Shown here one piece after another: positions 17,776 through 26,163 of a DNA stretch of 64,000 nucleotides. Source of the stretch: Aggregatilineales bacterium. GTDB taxonomy: Bacteria > Chloroflexota > Anaerolineae > Aggregatilineales > Phototrophicaceae. The DNA is taken from the NCBI GenBank assembly GCA_030834905.1, contig JAUQWZ010000021.1, positions 1-64,000 on the forward strand, given 5' to 3'. Numbering within the stretch: position 1 is the first letter of the stretch; each line of letters opens with the position of its first letter. Position numbers and translations under genes: made by a program. The notes under the pieces are model-generated. The model saw only the letters and a list, made by a program, of their open reading frames with translations, did not search any database and had not been told where the DNA came from.

Positions 17776-17812
17776 AGCCATATCCGTCCTGATTTGATAA
17801 ACGATATTAGCC
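17776..17812. repeat. Conserved flank shared with the 45.5-kb REP locus
   Basis: The 37 bp right after the CTAC end match 45468-45504 at 33 of 37 positions (core CCTGATTTGATA and ACGATATTAGCC). Nothing else in the window matches. It may be the insertion target or an extra part of the mobile unit. Confidence 0.7.
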
Positions 17813-17927
17813 CACTGTCGAAGCTGTCGTCATGTCCCCACACCTGCTTTCATGGCGGTGGTTGTCGGCATCGGCTGACAGCGGTACCTTTAAGCGACAC
17901 GTTTTTACTAGAGTTTAGGAGTCTCTC

Positions 17928-18659
17928 ATGCCGGGTCGGTTGGAAGACAAGGTGGCAGTCGTGACGGGCGCGAGCCGGGGCATCGGTCGGGCGACGGCGC
18001 TGGCGCTGGCGAAGCAGGGGGCGCATGTCGTCATCACCGCGCGCGCCGAGGACGAGCTGAATACGCTGGCGCGGGAAATTGGCGAACTGCGGCGCGAGGC
18101 GCTGGTGGTTGCCGCCGATGCGTCCCGCGAGGACGATGTCGAGCGGCTGTTCTGCGACGCACATGACAAATTTGGTCAGGTAGACATTCTGGTGAACAAC
18201 GCCGGCGTGGGCAAGTTTGGCGCGCTGGCGAGCATTTCCCCCGAAGAATACGACTGGATGATGAACACCAACATGCGGGCGACGTTTTTATGCACGCGCG
18301 CCTTTCTGCCGAAGATGCTGGTGCGTCAGGAGGGGTGGATCGTCTTTGTCGGCTCGGTCGCCGGGCTGAAGGGACTGCCGCATGAGACGGTTTACTGCGC
18401 GACCAAACACGCGCAGTATGGCTTCGCCACGGCGCTGGATCATGAATGCCGCGACCGCAACGTCAAGGTCAGCTACATCGCGCCGGGCGGCGTCAATACC
18501 TATTTCGCTTTTGGCACCGGGCGCACGCCGGACGACCCCACGCTGAATGAATTTCTTGACTCGGAAGATGTGGCAGAGGCGGTAGTTTTCGCGGTGACGC
18601 AGCCGCCCAAGAGCCGTGTCTTTCTGATCGGGATGCGCCCGATGAGGGAAGCGTTGTAA
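17928..18659 (+). CDS. Short-chain dehydrogenase/reductase (SDR)
   Basis: This 243-residue protein has a classical SDR layout: VAVVTGASRGIGRATALAL at about residues 11-29 (TGxxxGxG cofactor motif), NNAGVGKFG near 88, and the active-site YCATK at about 155-159 with the Ser expected in the preceding VGSVAGL. It binds NAD(P)H and reduces or oxidises a carbonyl/alcohol; the substrate is unknown. The lack of an Asp just after the second strand (ITARAED) suggests NADP(H) rather than NAD(H), which is only an inference. Start ATG 17928 follows GGAG within TTTAGGAGTCTCTC. dnaN follows 130 bp downstream and is probably independently transcribed. Confidence 0.92.
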   Translation: MPGRLEDKVAVVTGASRGIGRATALALAKQGAHVVITARAEDELNTLAREIGELRREALVVAADASREDDVERLFCDAHDKFGQVDILVNNAGVGKFGALASISPEEYDWMMNTNMRATFLCTRAFLPKMLVRQEGWIVFVGSVAGLKGLPHETVYCATKHAQYGFATALDHECRDRNVKVSYIAPGGVNTYFAFGTGRTPDDPTLNEFLDSEDVAEAVVFAVTQPPKSRVFLIGMRPMREAL

Positions 18660-18789
18660 ACATCAGCGCCGGAAGAAGGGCATTTTGTCAGGATTTAATG
18701 CGGGCGTACAAATTTCAAACTTGCTGCGGTATACTTAATTCTCAGTTCAACCCGCCCTCAACAGTCATTCTCCCGCAGGAGTTTGCGAG

Positions 18790-19923
18790 ATGAAAGTATC
18801 GGTTCTTCAGGAGCAACTTGCCAGAGGCTTGGGCATCATCAGCCGGGCAGTCGATCCGCGTAACAATTTGCCCGTTCTGACCAATGTCCTGCTGTCTACA
18901 GAAGATTCACGTATCAAGCTGGCTGCGACCAATCTGCAGATGAGCATCACGACCTATATCGGCGCGAAGGTCGATAAAGAAGGCGCTGTCACGCTGCCCG
19001 CCAAGACGCTGACCGAACTGGTCAACAACCTGTCTCCCGAACGAGTCGATCTCTCGCTCGACGTGGCGACGCAGTCGGTACACGTCCGCTGTGGCACGAC
19101 CACCAGCAATATCAAGGGCATTGCCGCCAGCGAGTTCCCGCCGATACCGGAAGGCGGCGAGCCGGACATCGTCATCTCGGGACGTGTCTTGAAAGAGATG
19201 ATCAACCAGACGGTCTTTGCGACCGCCAAAGAAGACAACCGACCGATTCTGACCGGGCTGTACGTCCAGTTTGACAACGACGTGATGACCGTCGCCGCCG
19301 CCGACGGCTTCCGCCTGGCGGTGCGTACCGCGCGAATCGACCAGCGCTTCCCGTCCCCGCGCGACTACGTCATTCCGGCGCGCGCCATGAGCGAAGTCGC
19401 CCGCATCATCGTCGATGAGGACAAGGACGTGGCGATTTCCCTGCCCGGCGAGCGCGACATGGTGCTGTTCTACATCGAGAACACGGTGGTATCGTCGCAG
19501 CTTCTTGAGGGCAAGTTTCCGGATTTTGGGGCGATCATCCCCAAGAGCTACAACACCTCGGTCACGATGTATACCAACGATCTGCTGCGCGTGTGCAAGC
19601 GCGCCGAAATCTTTGCCCGCGACAATAACAACAGCGCCCGTATTAAGGTCACCCCGCCAGATGGACCGGGCGAGCCGGGTACGCTGCTGGTGACAGGCAA
19701 GAGCAGCGAGCGCGGCGACAGCGAAGGTTTAATCGACGCGGGCGTGGAAGGCAACAGTCTGGAAGTGGCATTTAACGTGCGCTACCTGATCGAAGTGCTC
19801 AACGTCATCAGCGAAGAGCGTGTCGTGCTGGAGAGCATCGGTCCGGCGGCGGCGGGCGTGCTGCGCCCTGAAGGACGCGACGACTTCATCCACATCGTCA
19901 TGCCGATGAGCACCGGGCGGTAG
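18790..19923 (+). CDS. dnaN: DNA polymerase III beta subunit (sliding clamp)
   Basis: This 377-residue protein spans three clamp domains of the expected total length. Typical features are MKVSVLQEQLARGLGIISRAV at the start, NLPVLTNVLL, TNLQMSI, the domain-3 segment LTGLYVQFD...AADGFRLAVR, and the C-terminal HIVMPM, which forms part of the clamp-partner pocket. It encircles DNA and tethers polymerase III. The ATG is preceded by GCAGGAGTTTGCGAG. No dnaA, recF or gyrB is adjacent and no cluster of DnaA boxes is visible, so this is not the canonical dnaA-dnaN origin arrangement. Confidence 0.97.
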   Translation: MKVSVLQEQLARGLGIISRAVDPRNNLPVLTNVLLSTEDSRIKLAATNLQMSITTYIGAKVDKEGAVTLPAKTLTELVNNLSPERVDLSLDVATQSVHVRCGTTTSNIKGIAASEFPPIPEGGEPDIVISGRVLKEMINQTVFATAKEDNRPILTGLYVQFDNDVMTVAAADGFRLAVRTARIDQRFPSPRDYVIPARAMSEVARIIVDEDKDVAISLPGERDMVLFYIENTVVSSQLLEGKFPDFGAIIPKSYNTSVTMYTNDLLRVCKRAEIFARDNNNSARIKVTPPDGPGEPGTLLVTGKSSERGDSEGLIDAGVEGNSLEVAFNVRYLIEVLNVISEERVVLESIGPAAAGVLRPEGRDDFIHIVMPMSTGR

Positions 19924-19970
19924 CGGGCGGCATTTCAGCCATTCCGTTTCGGACAAGTGAGTTAAATATT

Positions 19971-20014
19971 GCAGGGGCGTTGTGCCAGCTTCGCTGACAC
20001 CGGAACGCCCCTGC
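19971..20014. terminator. Hairpin between convergent dnaN and MFS gene
   Basis: GCAGGGGCGTT (19971-19981) and AACGCCCCTGC (20004-20014) form a perfect 11-bp stem with a 22-base loop that contains a smaller inverted repeat (GCCAGC/GCTGAC, partial). There is no T-run, so termination is inferred from the position between two convergent genes. Its GCAG head resembles a degenerate GTAG REP unit. Confidence 0.55.
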
Positions 20015-20026
20015 GTGGTTTATCGG

Positions 20027-21313
20027 TTACTCCACTGCCGCCTCGACAGCGGGTTCCAGCACCATACTATCCGCATTGTGCGAATGACGCACCCGACGCA
20101 GGATGAACAGCGCCGGTGACAGGATCAGACCGCTGGCGACGAACGCCGCCCGCAGCGACATCTCGCCCACCAGCCCCAGCGGCGGACCGCCAACCGTCTG
20201 ACCGATGGCGTCCGTCTGACTCTGCATCGACAGCACCGTCGCCCGCACCTGCGAGTCGATATGCTGGTTCGTCCAGGTGCTCAGCAGCGGCTCGATCAGG
20301 GTGCGCGCCAGCACAAAGACGAAGAACAGCCCCAGCGCGACCAGCAGCGACGGCGCCAGCCCAAAGGCGATAATGCTGCCGACCATCACCGCCGTCAGCC
20401 AGAAGAAGGCGCGGGTGACGCTGCGCGGCTGGTTCAGCTTCACGTGGCGGCGCAGCACTTCCGCCCCGGCAATGCCCAGCCCCATCGTGACGATGTTCAT
20501 CACGCCGAACCAGACAATCGCTGGCTGCCCGGTTGCTCCTTCAAGGTTGAAGGTCGTCAGCAGGTGTGCCTGCCAGAGCCGATCCCAGCCTTCGCTGTAC
20601 AAGCCGAAGAATATCCCCACCGCCATAATACTGATCAGCGTTGGCTGGCGGCGGATGACGCGGACGCCTTCGCGGAAAGTGTCGCCCATCTTCTGCCAGG
20701 TGTTGCGATCTGGCGCTGGCGTGGGATGGAAGCCGGTTTCCGGCATGAAGAACACCAGGAACACCGTCGAGCCAAGCATGATCGCGCCGCCCAGCAGGAT
20801 CGGGACTTGCAGGGCGATGCTGCCCAGCGCCATGCTGCCGATAACGCCAAAAACCGCGCCAAGCTGCTCGACCTGCGCGCCGCGAACAAAGGCATTGCCC
20901 GCCTGATCCTGCCCGACTTCATCGACCAGCCAGGCGCTGTAAGCGCCGCTGGTGAAGGTATAGCCCACCCCCCACAGCACATGCCCGGCGATGATCGCGC
21001 CGAAGGTCGCTATGCCGCCTTGCAGCAGATACGACAGCCCCATCATAAAGAAGCCGATGATGGACGAGAGACGGCGGCTGTACAGATCGGCTACGATGCC
21101 GGTGGGGATTTCACACACAAAGATGGTCACTTCCAGCGTCGTGCCAGCCAGCACAAGCTGAAGCGGCGTCATGCCGACGATCTGTACCTGATAGATCATC
21201 ATCGCCGTCCAGATCATGCTGTTGGCGAAACTAAAGAGCGTGCCTCTTATGAGATGCACGTGGTATGCACTGAACGTACTCAAGGATTTTCCTCCGCGAC
21301 GATTCCGCGCCAT
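20027..21313 (-). CDS. Major facilitator superfamily transporter
   Basis: This 428-residue protein has about twelve hydrophobic segments and the MFS loop motif between helices 2 and 3 (CEIPTGIVADLYSRRLSSI, matching G-x-x-x-D-x-x-x-R-R/K). A central cytoplasmic loop (PAPDRNTWQKMGDTFREG) splits two six-helix halves. It resembles uncharacterised proton-driven exporters; the substrate is not known. A paralogue of the same style (EVPTGVVADTRGRRISF) lies at 56214-57539. The ATG at 21313 lacks a clear ribosome site, and a start a little downstream is possible. Confidence 0.85.
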   Translation of the reverse strand: MARNRRGGKSLSTFSAYHVHLIRGTLFSFANSMIWTAMMIYQVQIVGMTPLQLVLAGTTLEVTIFVCEIPTGIVADLYSRRLSSIIGFFMMGLSYLLQGGIATFGAIIAGHVLWGVGYTFTSGAYSAWLVDEVGQDQAGNAFVRGAQVEQLGAVFGVIGSMALGSIALQVPILLGGAIMLGSTVFLVFFMPETGFHPTPAPDRNTWQKMGDTFREGVRVIRRQPTLISIMAVGIFFGLYSEGWDRLWQAHLLTTFNLEGATGQPAIVWFGVMNIVTMGLGIAGAEVLRRHVKLNQPRSVTRAFFWLTAVMVGSIIAFGLAPSLLVALGLFFVFVLARTLIEPLLSTWTNQHIDSQVRATVLSMQSQTDAIGQTVGGPPLGLVGEMSLRAAFVASGLILSPALFILRRVRHSHNADSMVLEPAVEAAVE

Positions 21314-21643
21314 GCGGAATCTGATAAGCGATTGGTATAAAGCTCAGGCGAATAGGAGCCGTTGTGGAGGCGGAGGAATCAAAGCCGGAATCAGGTACGA
21401 AAAATCAGCCTGAAATGGCGGTGGGGATCTCTGGCTGAGAGGAGAAGCGAAAACGCGCGACGACTCAGCCGCTACCCAAAGACTCCGCAGCCACGCAGGA
21501 GGACAGACGATATGGTGGCTGACATAGGGCATTTTCTCCAGAAGAATGTGCAATGCGCAGCAGTTTAGCATGAACTACTAAAAAATGGAAGCAGTCAAAA
21601 AGCAGCGGACTGCGATTGATGACTGCTTGGCGGTGCCGCCTGT
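21314..21643. other. 330-bp intergenic stretch without a recognisable gene
   Basis: Between the start of the MFS gene and the end of the VOC gene I see no supported coding frame, palindrome family member or RNA gene. Short open frames here lack ribosome sites and have shadow-like composition. The promoter of the MFS gene should lie near its left edge. Confidence 0.5.
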
Positions 21644-22036
21644 TCAACGAATGGGAATCGACTGTCGCAGCTCCCAGATAGTGCCTTCGGGATCGGCAAA
21701 GTAAGCGGTGCGCCATCCCCAGTGTTGGTCGATTGGCGGCTTGATAAACACGACGCCCTTCTCAGTGAGCGTCTTGTAGGCGGCGTCCACGTCTTCAACA
21801 TCGGCGCACAGCATGACCCGATGGCTGGCTTCCTTATGAACTGCCATCACCTCGTCGTTCAGCATTTTTATGCCCGTGGACACTTCGACCAGGGCAAAGT
21901 CCTGACCTTCCATGTGGAACGCGAACGAAACATCATCGCTAAATACAACTTCAAGACCGAGCGTATCCCGGTAAAATGCCAACATCCGATCCATATCCTG
22001 CACAAATAATACTGTCGCGTTGACCTTGCGAATCAT
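21644..22036 (-). CDS. VOC (glyoxalase/bleomycin-resistance/dioxygenase) superfamily protein
   Basis: This 130-residue single-module VOC protein begins MIRKVNATVLFVQDMDRMLAFYRDTLGLEVVF, with the characteristic F-Y-x-D-x-L-G-L-E, and ends FADPEGTIWELRQS with the family's D-P-x-G-x-x-x-E/L metal-site region. VOC proteins bind a divalent metal and act on small molecules such as methylglyoxal adducts or aromatic compounds, or sequester antibiotics. The exact role is not deducible. GAGGAGA lies before the ATG. It is the downstream neighbour of a DHFR-like gene on the same strand, with a 38-bp gap. Confidence 0.87.
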   Translation of the reverse strand: MIRKVNATVLFVQDMDRMLAFYRDTLGLEVVFSDDVSFAFHMEGQDFALVEVSTGIKMLNDEVMAVHKEASHRVMLCADVEDVDAAYKTLTEKGVVFIKPPIDQHWGWRTAYFADPEGTIWELRQSIPIR

Positions 22037-22074
22037 GAATTATCTCCTCTATATCTCAATGATAGGGCTGCGCT

Positions 22075-22695
22075 TTATGACGACTTGCGACTCACTGCGT
22101 AACAGGCGAGGACGTTGCCCGAACCCTGCCATGTGCGGGTGCTGATCAGCTTGAGCGATACCGGCGGACGACCGACGAACAGCGGCGTGCCTTCGCCTGC
22201 AATCACCGGGAAATGCGTCAGGTGCAGTTCATCGATCAGATCGTGCAGCAGCAGATGATTCCAGAGCGTGCGTCCGGCGAAGATGAAGATGTCTCTGCCG
22301 GGCTGCTGCTTGAGGGCGGCAATCGCGTTGAGCGCGTCCGCCCGGCTGACAATGCGCGTCGTATCGCTCCACTGTCCTAACTCCTCGTCGGTCAGTTGAT
22401 CGGACACGACGATTTTCTCGATGGCGTTCATCAGCCCGGCGAATTCACGGCGGATGGTGGTCGAACCCGGATCATCCGGCACGCTCGTCCAGTAATCGCG
22501 GTTGCCGAAAAATGACGAGCGCCCACTCAGCAGCAGGGTATCGGCTTCTCGCATCCTCTCGGTATTATAGTGATCGAAGCTCTCGTCGCTGTGGTAGTCG
22601 TCGTGGTAATAGTCGAAGATCGCGTCGAGACTCTTATCCTTTCCGTCGTAGTAGCCATCCAGGGTGACAAAATTGCTGACGATGAGTTTGCGCAT
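22075..22695 (-). CDS. Dihydrofolate-reductase-like (RibD C-terminal domain) protein
   Basis: This 206-residue protein starts [18 protein letters not shown], the classic opening of RibD-C/DHFR-fold proteins. [14 protein letters not shown], a central [46 protein letters not shown] and a C-terminal [19 protein letters not shown] follow. Such stand-alone proteins use NADPH to reduce pterin- or pyrimidine-like substrates; few are characterised. It probably forms a small operon with the VOC gene downstream. The start is supported by GGAG in CTCTGGAGCAATGCC. Confidence 0.88.
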   Translation of the reverse strand: MRKLIVSNFVTLDGYYDGKDKSLDAIFDYYHDDYHSDESFDHYNTERMREADTLLLSGRSSFFGNRDYWTSVPDDPGSTTIRREFAGLMNAIEKIVVSDQLTDEELGQWSDTTRIVSRADALNAIAALKQQPGRDIFIFAGRTLWNHLLLHDLIDELHLTHFPVIAGEGTPLFVGRPPVSLKLISTRTWQGSGNVLACYAVSRKSS

Positions 22696-22761
22696 GGCAT
22701 TGCTCCAGAGGTACGCAGGATAGGTGCTAATCCGTCTGTGTGTGGTGGATGCTTCGCCGTT

Positions 22762-23229
22762 TCAGTCTCGATACCAGACTTTCGTGCCTTCTTCAAACGA
22801 GGGCGCGGGGAAGCTGACCAGATCGATTCGCCACGGCGTCAGCTTGAGCAAGCCGAACGACTCATGATCCGGGGCAACGAATGTCGTCGCTGGATCATAG
22901 CCAAGCGGTTCGGGTGCGTTCCTGAACATGTCCCAGATGCGCTGTTTCTGGCTTAGATCATCGATCCACTCGGCGGCGCAGTCGGCATAAACCGGGTTCA
23001 TCACATTGGCAATATATGCCAGCGATACATACGGGTTCTGCGCCAGATGCCGCGCCTTGTGTGAATTCGGGTCGGTGCCGATCCAGCCGGTTGAGCCTTC
23101 CCAGATGGGATGCAGAATGCGCGAACGCGGGCGACCCTTGCCGTCTACCGTCGCCGCGCTGCACCAGACCATCGTATGCACGCGCTGAATGAACTCGGCT
23201 TCAATCTCGGAAAAGTGGGTGACTCTCAT
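22762..23229 (-). CDS. Pyridoxamine 5'-phosphate oxidase-family (general stress protein type) protein
   Basis: This 155-residue protein has MVWCSAATVDGKGRPRSRIL near its N-terminus and a later WIGTDPNSHKARHLAQNPYVSLAYI, the flavin/F420-binding split-barrel pattern. It ends in a strand pair with LTPWRIDLV. The frame is open further upstream to 23445, but the ATG at 23229 overlaps the acyl-CoA ligase stop codon (ATGA) and begins the family's conserved N-terminus, so translation is probably coupled. Substrate unknown. The linkage to a lipid-activating enzyme may be only operonic. Confidence 0.85.
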   Translation of the reverse strand: MRVTHFSEIEAEFIQRVHTMVWCSAATVDGKGRPRSRILHPIWEGSTGWIGTDPNSHKARHLAQNPYVSLAYIANVMNPVYADCAAEWIDDLSQKQRIWDMFRNAPEPLGYDPATTFVAPDHESFGLLKLTPWRIDLVSFPAPSFEEGTKVWYRD

Positions 23230-25022
23230 GGGTGACCTCTTTTCGGCTGCTGCTCCAGTTCTCGTTCGCGTTCCGCCATCTCCATCTGGATCAGCTCGCG
23301 GCGCAGGGTTTTGCCCACCGTCGTTTTGGGCAGTTCCGAGACGAAGGCGAAGCGGCGCGGCACTTCGTAGGGCGCGAGGCTTCTGGCGCAGTGGTCGATC
23401 AATTCCTGCTCGCTGGCGGTTTTGCCCGGCTGTAATACCACCCACGCCTTCAGCGTCTCCTGACCGGCTCTTTCGGGGTGCGGCACCGCCGCCACACCTA
23501 CTTCGAGGACGGCGGGATGCTCTTTCAGCACCTTGTCGATCACGTTCGGGTAGACGTTAAAGCCGCCGATCAGCGCCATATCCTTTTTGCGATCCACGAT
23601 ATAGAAATAGCCGTCCTCGTCCATCCGCCCGATATCGCCGGTGTAGAGCCAGACCTTGCCGTCGATCTCGCGCAGGGTGTTCGCCGTTTCGGTGGGCATT
23701 TTGTAATAGCCCTTCATCAGGTTGGGTCCGCGCATGATCAGCTCGCCGATCTCGCCAACCGGCACTTCGGTCAAGCCGTCGTCAAGGCTGATGATCTTCG
23801 CCTCGATATCCGGCATCGGCATTCCGATAGAGCCAACCTTGTTAGTGCCGTAGATGGGGTTGGAGTGGGAAGCGGTGGGCATCTCACTCATGCCGAAGCC
23901 TTCGTAGAGGTTCGCCCCGCCCGCCGCCTCGAACTCCTGCTTGGTGGTCGGCGGCAGTGGAGCCGCGCCGCTGCTGGCGATCAGGAATGAATCCAGCCGC
24001 ACCTGCCCCGATTTCACGCGCGAGTGGTTAACAACGGCGTTGTACAGCGCCGGAACGCCCAGAAAGACGTTCGGGCGATAGTGTTCGATCACGTCCACGA
24101 TGTTGTCGATTTCGCGCGGGTTGGGGATGAGGACGATGCTCGCGCCGCTGGAGAGCGCCTGACTGAGCAGCACCACCAGCCCGAACGAGTGGAACATCGG
24201 CAGGACGCCCAGATACACCAGCGTGCTGCGATCCATGTTCGCCAGCCTGCCCTCGCTGATCGATGTCCAGGCGGTGATCTGGCGCGTGTTGGCGACTAAC
24301 GCCCGGTGGGTCGCCATCGCGCCCTTCGACACGCCAGTCGTGCCGCCGGTATACTGGAAGATGCACAGATCGTCGCCGGTGACCGGCACGTTTGGCTTTT
24401 GCCCGGCATACTGCGCCAGCAGGTTATTCAGCCACAGGTCGCCCGGTTCGAGCGCCGCGAGGTAGTGCCCCATTTTCTTCTCTTTGGCGAGGGTAAACAG
24501 TATCCGCGCCAGCGGCGTCAGGTATTCCTTGACGTTGCAGACGATCACCTGCCGGACGTGCGTTTTGGGCTGTACCTGCTTGATCAGCCCGTAGAACAGC
24601 GTCAGCGTGATGACAAATTCCGCTTCGCAGTCGTTGATCTGGAACTGCATTTTTTCCGCTGGATAGGTTGGGTTGGTCGCCGCGACTACGCCGCCCGCCT
24701 TGAGGATGCCGTAATAGGCTATGGGGAAGGCTGCGACGTTGGGCATGACCAGCGCCACCCGGTCGCCTTTCTTCAGCCCTTTGTCGATCAGCGCGCACGC
24801 CAGCGCGTCCGACGCCTCGTCGAGTTCGCGGTAGGTCAAACGCTGCGCCTGGTGCCCGACCAGCGGCAGTTTGGCGTCGGTAATCAGCGCCACGTTGTCC
24901 GGGTATTTGCCTGCCATCTCGCGCAGAATGTCGTGCAAGGCAATGTTGGGATATGGCTCAAGTGTATGCGCCACGCCGGGATCATAGTGCTTGAGCCAGG
25001 GTTTTTCGTCGTAAGTGGTCAT
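23226..25022 (-). CDS. fadD: AMP-dependent acyl-CoA ligase (long-chain fatty acid-CoA ligase type)
   Basis: This 598-residue protein shows all adenylation-enzyme landmarks. They are FQYTGGTTGVSKGAMATHR near 220 (P-loop), YEGFGMSEM, the WLYTGDIGRMDEDGYFYIVDRKKD hinge region and the C-terminal Lys in PKTTVGKTLRRELIQME. N-terminal LKHYDPGVAHTLEPYPN is typical of FadD proteins. Reaction: fatty acid + ATP + CoA giving acyl-CoA + AMP + PPi. It sits between a MaoC-type hydratase upstream and a PNPOx gene downstream on the same strand. That fits fatty-acid activation and beta-oxidation-like use, though chain length is unknown. Confidence 0.93.
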   Translation of the reverse strand: MTTYDEKPWLKHYDPGVAHTLEPYPNIALHDILREMAGKYPDNVALITDAKLPLVGHQAQRLTYRELDEASDALACALIDKGLKKGDRVALVMPNVAAFPIAYYGILKAGGVVAATNPTYPAEKMQFQINDCEAEFVITLTLFYGLIKQVQPKTHVRQVIVCNVKEYLTPLARILFTLAKEKKMGHYLAALEPGDLWLNNLLAQYAGQKPNVPVTGDDLCIFQYTGGTTGVSKGAMATHRALVANTRQITAWTSISEGRLANMDRSTLVYLGVLPMFHSFGLVVLLSQALSSGASIVLIPNPREIDNIVDVIEHYRPNVFLGVPALYNAVVNHSRVKSGQVRLDSFLIASSGAAPLPPTTKQEFEAAGGANLYEGFGMSEMPTASHSNPIYGTNKVGSIGMPMPDIEAKIISLDDGLTEVPVGEIGELIMRGPNLMKGYYKMPTETANTLREIDGKVWLYTGDIGRMDEDGYFYIVDRKKDMALIGGFNVYPNVIDKVLKEHPAVLEVGVAAVPHPERAGQETLKAWVVLQPGKTASEQELIDHCARSLAPYEVPRRFAFVSELPKTTVGKTLRRELIQMEMAERERELEQQPKRGHP

Positions 25023-25040
25023 ATTTGAAAGAAGCTCCGT

Positions 25041-25076
25041 ATAGCTTTTAGCGATTAGCGGATAGCGGATAGCTTA
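25041..25076. repeat. Short tandem GCGGATA/TAGCGAT-type repeat
   Basis: The stretch ATAGCTTTTAGCGATTAGCG followed by GATAGCGGATAGCTTAC is made of about five degenerate heptamers around TAGCGGA. It sits between the maoC-like stop and the acyl-CoA ligase start, and a partial GTAG/CTAC REP head (CGCCCCTAC) lies 10 bp further on. Confidence 0.5.
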
Positions 25077-25125
25077 CAACAGTCGCCCCTACTGACCGAA
25101 GGCTTTTTGCTGTCGCTGATGGCTG

Positions 25126-26019
25126 TCAGCTTACCTCTACCACTGCGTTTGAAAGCACCACCGCGTCGCGCTCGGCGGCGGTGCAGCGGAAAATGACCTG
25201 ATTCCCCTCACGCCACATTTGTGTGACCAGCGTTTCGCCGGGGAAGACGTGCTTGACGAAGCGCACTTTGATGCTTCTGAAGCGTGACGGATCGTTGTCA
25301 CAGAAGTGCTTGAGTACGGCGCGTCCCGCGAAGCCGAAGCTGCACAGCCCGTGTAATATCGGCTTCTCGAAGCCGCCAATCGCCGCCATCATCGGGTCGG
25401 CGTGCAGCGGGTTGATATCGCCGGACAGCCGGTAAAGCAGCGCCTGCTTCTCTGATGTACGCTCGCTCGCGACTGCGTCCGGCGTCCGGTCGGGCGGCTC
25501 GCCGCTGCCGCCGGAAGGTCCGCGCTCGCCGCCAAAACCGCCCAGACCACGAATGAACATCGACGACTGGTTGCGGGCGATCTCCTGCCCGTTTTCGTCG
25601 TAACACGGCGTTTCGGTGATGACCAGCGCGCCGCTGCCCTTGTCATAGACGTTGGAAATGATTGGGCGGCAGGTGATCGCCCCCGACGTGGGCAGCGGGC
25701 GCTTCACTGCCAGATACTGCTCGCCGTGAAGCAGCATCATCGGGTTGAAGACCAGACCGGGCAGCGAGCCGGTCAGCAGCACTTCGATCATCCGCGAGGG
25801 GAACAGGACGGCAAAAGTGGGCAGTGCCTTAAATCCCTCGCCGCTTAATTCATAGACGAACTGGAGTTCCTGCTGATCGAGAGGATCGGCGGGCGCGCCA
25901 ACACCCAGGGCGTACAGCGATACGTCGCGCTCACTGTAGCGGAACTCAAACGGCTCAAACTCATAGTTCAAAATCTGGTCTAAATCGACGCCAGCCTGTG
26001 TGGACACACGCAACCTCAC
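25126..26019 (-). CDS. MaoC-type double hot-dog enoyl-CoA hydratase
   Basis: This 297-residue protein has the layout of eukaryote-type (MFE-2) hydratase 2. An N-terminal hot-dog half contains [21 protein letters not shown] linker with a Gly/Pro-rich loop ([15 protein letters not shown]) follows. The catalytic half has [14 protein letters not shown], with the Asp and His of the (R)-hydratase motif, and [19 protein letters not shown]. It should hydrate trans-2-enoyl-CoA to (R)-3-hydroxyacyl-CoA. The acyl-CoA ligase gene follows 103 bp downstream on the same strand, so both probably serve one fatty-acid route. Confidence 0.9.
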   Translation of the reverse strand: MRLRVSTQAGVDLDQILNYEFEPFEFRYSERDVSLYALGVGAPADPLDQQELQFVYELSGEGFKALPTFAVLFPSRMIEVLLTGSLPGLVFNPMMLLHGEQYLAVKRPLPTSGAITCRPIISNVYDKGSGALVITETPCYDENGQEIARNQSSMFIRGLGGFGGERGPSGGSGEPPDRTPDAVASERTSEKQALLYRLSGDINPLHADPMMAAIGGFEKPILHGLCSFGFAGRAVLKHFCDNDPSRFRSIKVRFVKHVFPGETLVTQMWREGNQVIFRCTAAERDAVVLSNAVVEVS

Positions 26020-26163
26020 GATCTTTTACAGGATATGTTTGCCACCATTATAGAAGCATTGAAGTCAGCGGACATTGGCGGATTATGTCCCAGAGCCTTT
26101 ACATTGTAGGTTACAATACAGATACGTGTGTGTGTGCATCTGTGCCTGATGTGTCAGCCATGA

